Assembly: GCA_013388555.1 (NCBI GenBank)
Contig: JACAFD010000063.1
Span: 1 to 34,894, forward strand
DNA length: 34,894 nt
Reading direction: 5' to 3'
Origin: Nitrospirota bacterium
GTDB taxonomy: Bacteria; Nitrospirota; Nitrospiria; Nitrospirales; Nitrospiraceae
Shown: one piece after another, positions 31,837-34,894 of the stretch
How the letters are laid out: each line of letters starts with the position of its first letter
Numbering within the stretch: the first letter of the stretch is position 1
Program-made: the position numbers and the translations under genes
The notes under the pieces: model-generated
Databases searched by the model: none
What the model saw: only the letters and a program-made list of their open reading frames with translations
Told to the model about the DNA's origin: nothing

Positions 31837-32652
31837 CTATTGTGGAGGAAACTCGAGCTGGCCGGCTGCGGGCGGATGAAAGTTCCGTGCCTGTGACGGA
31901 GAAGCATAGTAGCCCTTGGTGCCATTTCGTCGTATGAGAGCCATTTCGCGTAACGTGGCGAGGACATCTCTGAAGACGCGAAATTTCGAGTTGGGCTGGT
32001 GGGACCAATTCACAGGAATCTCTGCGATGCGGTATCCGCGTTGTTGCGCCACATAGAGCAGTTCGAGGTCGAAGCCGTAGCCGTCGATTGAGGATACACC
32101 AAAAAGGTCTGCTGCCACACTTTGACGGAAGAGCTTGAATCCGCATTGGGTGTCGGTGATCCCTCGGAGGCTGCTCCGCCTCACAACGGAATTGAATAGG
32201 CTGGTCAAAATGGTTCGATACCAACGGGTTTGGACTGTATAACCTGGCAACTGGGAGGCGAGGGCGCGCGATCCGATGGCCACGTCGGCTCCTCTCACTA
32301 CGGCCTGTTCAAGTCGGGCGAGTTCCTGAATAGGGGTGGCGCCGTCCGCATCGGCAAATAGTTGCATCCGCCCAACAGCGGCTTGCATCCCTCGTCGGAC
32401 AGCCGCGCCTTTACCTCGGCGCCAGGGTGCCCTGAGCAGCTGAATCTCCGGGACTGATGAAGCCAGTGTCTCAACAACGGAGACTGTGGTATCGGTACTG
32501 CCGTCGTCGACCACGAGAACCTCGTAAGGCTGTCCTCGGTCTTGCATGTATGAGGTGATGCTTCGAAGATAGGGAAGAATGCGAGCAGCCTCGTTATAGG
32601 CTGGAAGGATGATTGAGTAGTGAATAGAGGCTGGAACGTTCTGGTATGGCAT
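31837..32652 (-). CDS. Family 2 glycosyltransferase, ALG5/DPM1-like
   Basis: 271 residues with a GT-A fold. SIILPAYNEA (13-22), VVDDGSTD (nucleotide binding), GKGAAVRRGM, FADADGATP (metal-binding DxD type) and ITDTQCGFKLFR are typical of dolichyl-phosphate glucosyl/mannosyl transferases and bacterial undecaprenyl-phosphate counterparts. There is no C-terminal membrane helix, so the enzyme is probably peripheral at the inner face. It would transfer a sugar from a nucleotide donor to a polyprenyl phosphate. The gene is alone, with its own promoter; the destination glycan is unknown. Confidence 0.9.
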   Translation of the reverse strand: MPYQNVPASIHYSIILPAYNEAARILPYLRSITSYMQDRGQPYEVLVVDDGSTDTTVSVVETLASSVPEIQLLRAPWRRGKGAAVRRGMQAAVGRMQLFADADGATPIQELARLEQAVVRGADVAIGSRALASQLPGYTVQTRWYRTILTSLFNSVVRRSSLRGITDTQCGFKLFRQSVAADLFGVSSIDGYGFDLELLYVAQQRGYRIAEIPVNWSHQPNSKFRVFRDVLATLREMALIRRNGTKGYYASPSQARNFHPPAAGQLEFPPQ

Positions 32653-32715
32653 AGGAAACCAGTCTTGTTTTGATGAACGCGAGGCAGCAGCACCAGACCA
32701 GGCCCTAAGATAAAC

Positions 32716-32744
32716 ATACTAGCGAGTCACTGGCATGATTGCAA
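32716..32744 (-). promoter_or_regulatory. Promoter of the glycosyltransferase gene
   Basis: On the minus strand TTGCAA (32744-32739), a 17-base spacer and TAGTAT (32721-32716). Initiation near 32709 gives a 57-base leader; no clear Shine-Dalgarno precedes the ATG at 32652. Confidence 0.55.
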
Positions 32745-32805
32745 GGGGTATAGCTCTGCCGGGCTTGACAGATCCGTCAGGGGGGAGCGATCGTGCAAGG
32801 TACTA

Positions 32806-32997
32806 TTGGAGAATCAAACGAAGCACAAGCCTGCTGGCCGGAGGTGGAAGAGGCGCCATCTGTTCAAGTGGCTCAGTCTTGTGCTCAGCCCGGTATTCTT
32901 GGTTTCTTGTGTCTCCGCCATTCCGCCTGCACGAATCGGCGAGTATGTTTCTTCAAAACATCGGGCCGGTGGTGGCGCTTTCACGACAATCAATTAG
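32806..32997 (+). CDS. Possible small lipoprotein
   Basis: 63 residues starting from a TTG with a weak AAGG nearby. A basic N-terminus (KPAGRRWKRRH) leads into a hydrophobic stretch and a good lipobox FLVSC (about residue 35), then a short mature part VSAIPPARIGEYVSS. No ATG or GTG start exists in this frame, and the composition could be chance. If real, it would be a tiny membrane-anchored peptide between two divergent genes; if not, this 560-base gap holds only promoters. Confidence 0.3.
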   Translation: MENQTKHKPAGRRWKRRHLFKWLSLVLSPVFLVSCVSAIPPARIGEYVSSKHRAGGGAFTTIN

Positions 32998-33133
32998 TCT
33001 GAACTTTCATCTTCATGGGTCGCGTCTGTCGCGCGCACAATCCGCGAGCGACGAGTTACTGAGGCCTCGTCACGAGCGCCAATATCCCCTTCGGGCCAGG
33101 TTTTCCAGAGGGCTGACGGGGGCTAGTTAGTCT

Positions 33134-33162
33134 TTGAAGCCCTCGCAACTGTAGTGTACAAT
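33134..33162 (+). promoter_or_regulatory. Promoter of the DegP/HtrA gene
   Basis: TTGAAG (33134-33139), a 17-base spacer and TACAAT (33157-33162). Initiation near 33169 gives a 47-base leader before the ATG at 33216. Confidence 0.6.
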
Positions 33163-33215
33163 GTACCGTTCAGCTCATGATGCCACGTCAGTTAACCCTG
33201 TGGAGGAATGCTGTT

Positions 33216-34733
33216 ATGGTCACTCGGAGTAAGGGAGGGAATGTCCAAGGTTTTGCTGCAGGTCTCGGTCTGGTCATGAGTGTCTTTGCATGTACTGTCC
33301 TGCTGAGTGAACCCACAGCCATAGCCGCCGGGGTACCAGCCGGGCTGGCACAAGGATTTTCAGAGATTGTCAAACAGGTCACGCCCGCGGTGGTAAATAT
33401 TGCGGTGACCGGTGGTGAGAAAAGCGGAGGACGAGGCCGGAAATCGCCGTTACCCCCAGGTCCTTTTGAGGGACCCCCGGGCGAAGAAGCGCCGGGGGGG
33501 GAACTCCCGACTCCCCCGCCGATGCCTCCGGGTGGAGGGCATGGGCGCCCTGATCAAAGCGCTGGATCCGGTGTCATTTTTGACCCGAACGGATTTATCG
33601 TGACCAATAACCACGTAGTTGAAGGTGCCACGCAGATTACTATCACACTCAGCGATCGACGCGAATTCAGCGCGAAAGTGGTGGGGACTGATCCGAAGAC
33701 GGACTTGGCCGTGGTCAAGATCGAAGCGAAGAACCTTCCTGCCTTAAAGTGGGCAGAGTATGAGAAATTACAGGTGGGCGATCTTGTGTTGGCAGTCGGC
33801 AGTCCTTTCGGACTGAGTTCGACTGTAACATTGGGCATCATCAGTGCGTTGGGGCGAGGCAATGTCGGCATTGCCGACTATGAAGATTTCATCCAGACCG
33901 ATGCAGCAATTAATCCGGGCAATTCCGGCGGGGCCCTGGTCAATTTGAGCGGCGAACTCATCGGGATCAATACGGCAATTTTCTCAAGGACCGGAGGTTC
34001 GGAGGGGATAGGATTCGCAATTCCAAGCAGTATCGCATTGGACATCGTTGAGAGCCTGCAGAAAACCGGCAAGGTCGTGCGCGGCTGGATGGGTGTCGCG
34101 ATTCAAGAGATTACGCCGGCCTTGGCAAAATCTTTCAAGCTTCCGGAACATCGCAAGGGTGTGCTCATCAGCGATGTGAATGAGAACGGCCCTTCCCATT
34201 CCGCGGGTATTAAGCGCGGCGATGTGGTGATTGCGTTCAACGGGAAAGAAGTTCTCAACGTGAGTCAGTTGCGGAACCTCGTCGCACGTACGATGGTCGG
34301 CAAGGACGCACAGGTAAAGGTGTTGCGAGACGGTAAGGAACAGACTATCGCCGTGAAGGTGGCGGAGCGGCCGACGGATGAAATGTTGGCGAAAAGGGAG
34401 CCATCGCCTCCGAAGGAGCCGGTCGAAACCGTGAAGTTGCCTGATAATGTCTTGGCGTCCCTTCGTGTGCAGGGGTTGGATGCAGCCACGATGAGTCAAT
34501 TGAATATCCCGGCGAAAATGACGGGTGTGGTTGTGACGTCGGTTGAGAGCGGCGGTCCTGCGGAAGCAGCGGGTGTGCAGCGCGGCGACGTGATTCAGGA
34601 AGTGAACCACCAAGTTGTGGCCAAGCTCGAGGATTACCAAAAAGCTTCGAGTGCGCTAAAAAAAGACGAGATGGCCGTCCTGCTCCTGAGCCGGCAGGGG
34701 AATAGTCTATTCGTTGCGGTCAATCCCCAGTAA
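33216..34733 (+). CDS. degP: Periplasmic serine protease, DegP/HtrA (Do) family
   Basis: 505 residues from the ATG at 33216, which has GGAGGA upstream; an ATG at 33177 would spoil the signal peptide. The signal ends near AIAAG (39). The trypsin-like domain has the triad His133 (TNNHVV), Asp163 (DPKTDLAV) and Ser237 ([11 protein letters not shown]). Two PDZ domains follow (about 285-375 and 410-503), as in DegP and DegQ. It degrades or refolds damaged envelope proteins. Between the first strand and the catalytic core is a Gly/Pro-rich insertion (about 66-117), where the Escherichia coli protein has its LA loop. DegP, DegQ and MucD cannot be told apart by eye. Confidence 0.95.
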   Translation: MVTRSKGGNVQGFAAGLGLVMSVFACTVLLSEPTAIAAGVPAGLAQGFSEIVKQVTPAVVNIAVTGGEKSGGRGRKSPLPPGPFEGPPGEEAPGGELPTPPPMPPGGGHGRPDQSAGSGVIFDPNGFIVTNNHVVEGATQITITLSDRREFSAKVVGTDPKTDLAVVKIEAKNLPALKWAEYEKLQVGDLVLAVGSPFGLSSTVTLGIISALGRGNVGIADYEDFIQTDAAINPGNSGGALVNLSGELIGINTAIFSRTGGSEGIGFAIPSSIALDIVESLQKTGKVVRGWMGVAIQEITPALAKSFKLPEHRKGVLISDVNENGPSHSAGIKRGDVVIAFNGKEVLNVSQLRNLVARTMVGKDAQVKVLRDGKEQTIAVKVAERPTDEMLAKREPSPPKEPVETVKLPDNVLASLRVQGLDAATMSQLNIPAKMTGVVVTSVESGGPAEAAGVQRGDVIQEVNHQVVAKLEDYQKASSALKKDEMAVLLLSRQGNSLFVAVNPQ

Positions 34734-34894
34734 TACGTATGACGCTGGCCACGACCCCCCCACGAGTTAACGGGGCGAGTCGTGCGTCAATGCGCGATGG
34801 TTGGGCGGGCGGTCGGAGCAAAGGTGCCGACTGCCATTCCACGACCCTTTCGGCGCAGGCTACTAGTCGGCCGCGCACTTGCAGGGGGATCGAG
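34734..34894. other. Window end, no gene supported
   Basis: A possible hairpin joins CACGAC (34750-34755) and GTCGTG (34779-34784), with GGGG/CCCC inside, but no U-tract follows. It may be the degP transcript end. Confidence 0.35.

Noticed and set aside
34750-34784. Terminator after degP
   Set aside because: A stem can be drawn, but it is interrupted and has no U-tract, so it is not called as a terminator.

Overview
The window looks like a housekeeping chromosomal segment of a diderm bacterium. It carries a complete Tol-Pal envelope system, several lipoproteins with lipoboxes, a periplasmic DegP-type protease and a secreted c-type cytochrome. GC content is moderately high. Gene content and protein style fit a Nitrospira-like member of Nitrospirota. 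That assignment is my inference from family knowledge, not a database match. I see no prophage, CRISPR array or intact insertion sequence.

Layout. 1-662: 3' end of a 23S rRNA gene, a hairpin-rich spacer, a 5S rRNA gene and its terminator, followed by an odd inverted copy of the 5S 3' end. 984-2812: a REC-GGDEF-EAL cyclic-di-GMP protein. 2937-4147 (minus): two paralogous proteins of unknown function with a 9-base-period intergenic repeat. 4145-8078 (minus): a tightly spaced operon reading lipoprotein, SUMF1-domain protein, Ycf46-like AAA+ ATPase, NlpC/P60-like lipoprotein; this is the best candidate here for an undescribed envelope system. 8163-9701: a metallo-beta-lactamase hydrolase, an exported bifunctional-nuclease-domain protein and a small secreted protein. 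9895-14043 (minus): a PBP-activator/LppC-like protein, a site-2 protease, trpS and a PEGA-like lipoprotein. 14136-15480: xerD/xerC and two tRNA genes (Val, Asp). 15768-22240: tolQ-tolR-tolA-tolB-pal followed by two different cpoB/ybgF-like genes. 22307-28586: mutL-miaA-mtnP-pfkB kinase-TPR lipoprotein-rodZ-like, mostly with 4-base ATGA overlaps. 28995-29621: a strongly promoted secreted monohaem cytochrome c. 29679-32744 (minus): a lipoprotein with a caspase-like fold that has lost its catalytic His and Cys, and an ALG5/DPM1-type glycosyltransferase. 33134-34733: a DegP/HtrA protease.

The genes centre on the cell envelope. Tol-Pal-CpoB links outer-membrane constriction to peptidoglycan synthesis. 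The PBP activator, the NlpC/P60 protein, the RodZ-like protein and DegP act in wall or envelope maintenance. Two themes stand out. Six transcription-unit starts have a promoter -10 element (often TGC-TAnnnT) only 5-9 bases before the start codon and no Shine-Dalgarno, which suggests leaderless mRNAs. Several proteins also keep a recognisable fold while losing its signature residues: the pseudo-caspase, the SUMF1 protein without the FGE cysteines, and MutL with an altered endonuclease motif.
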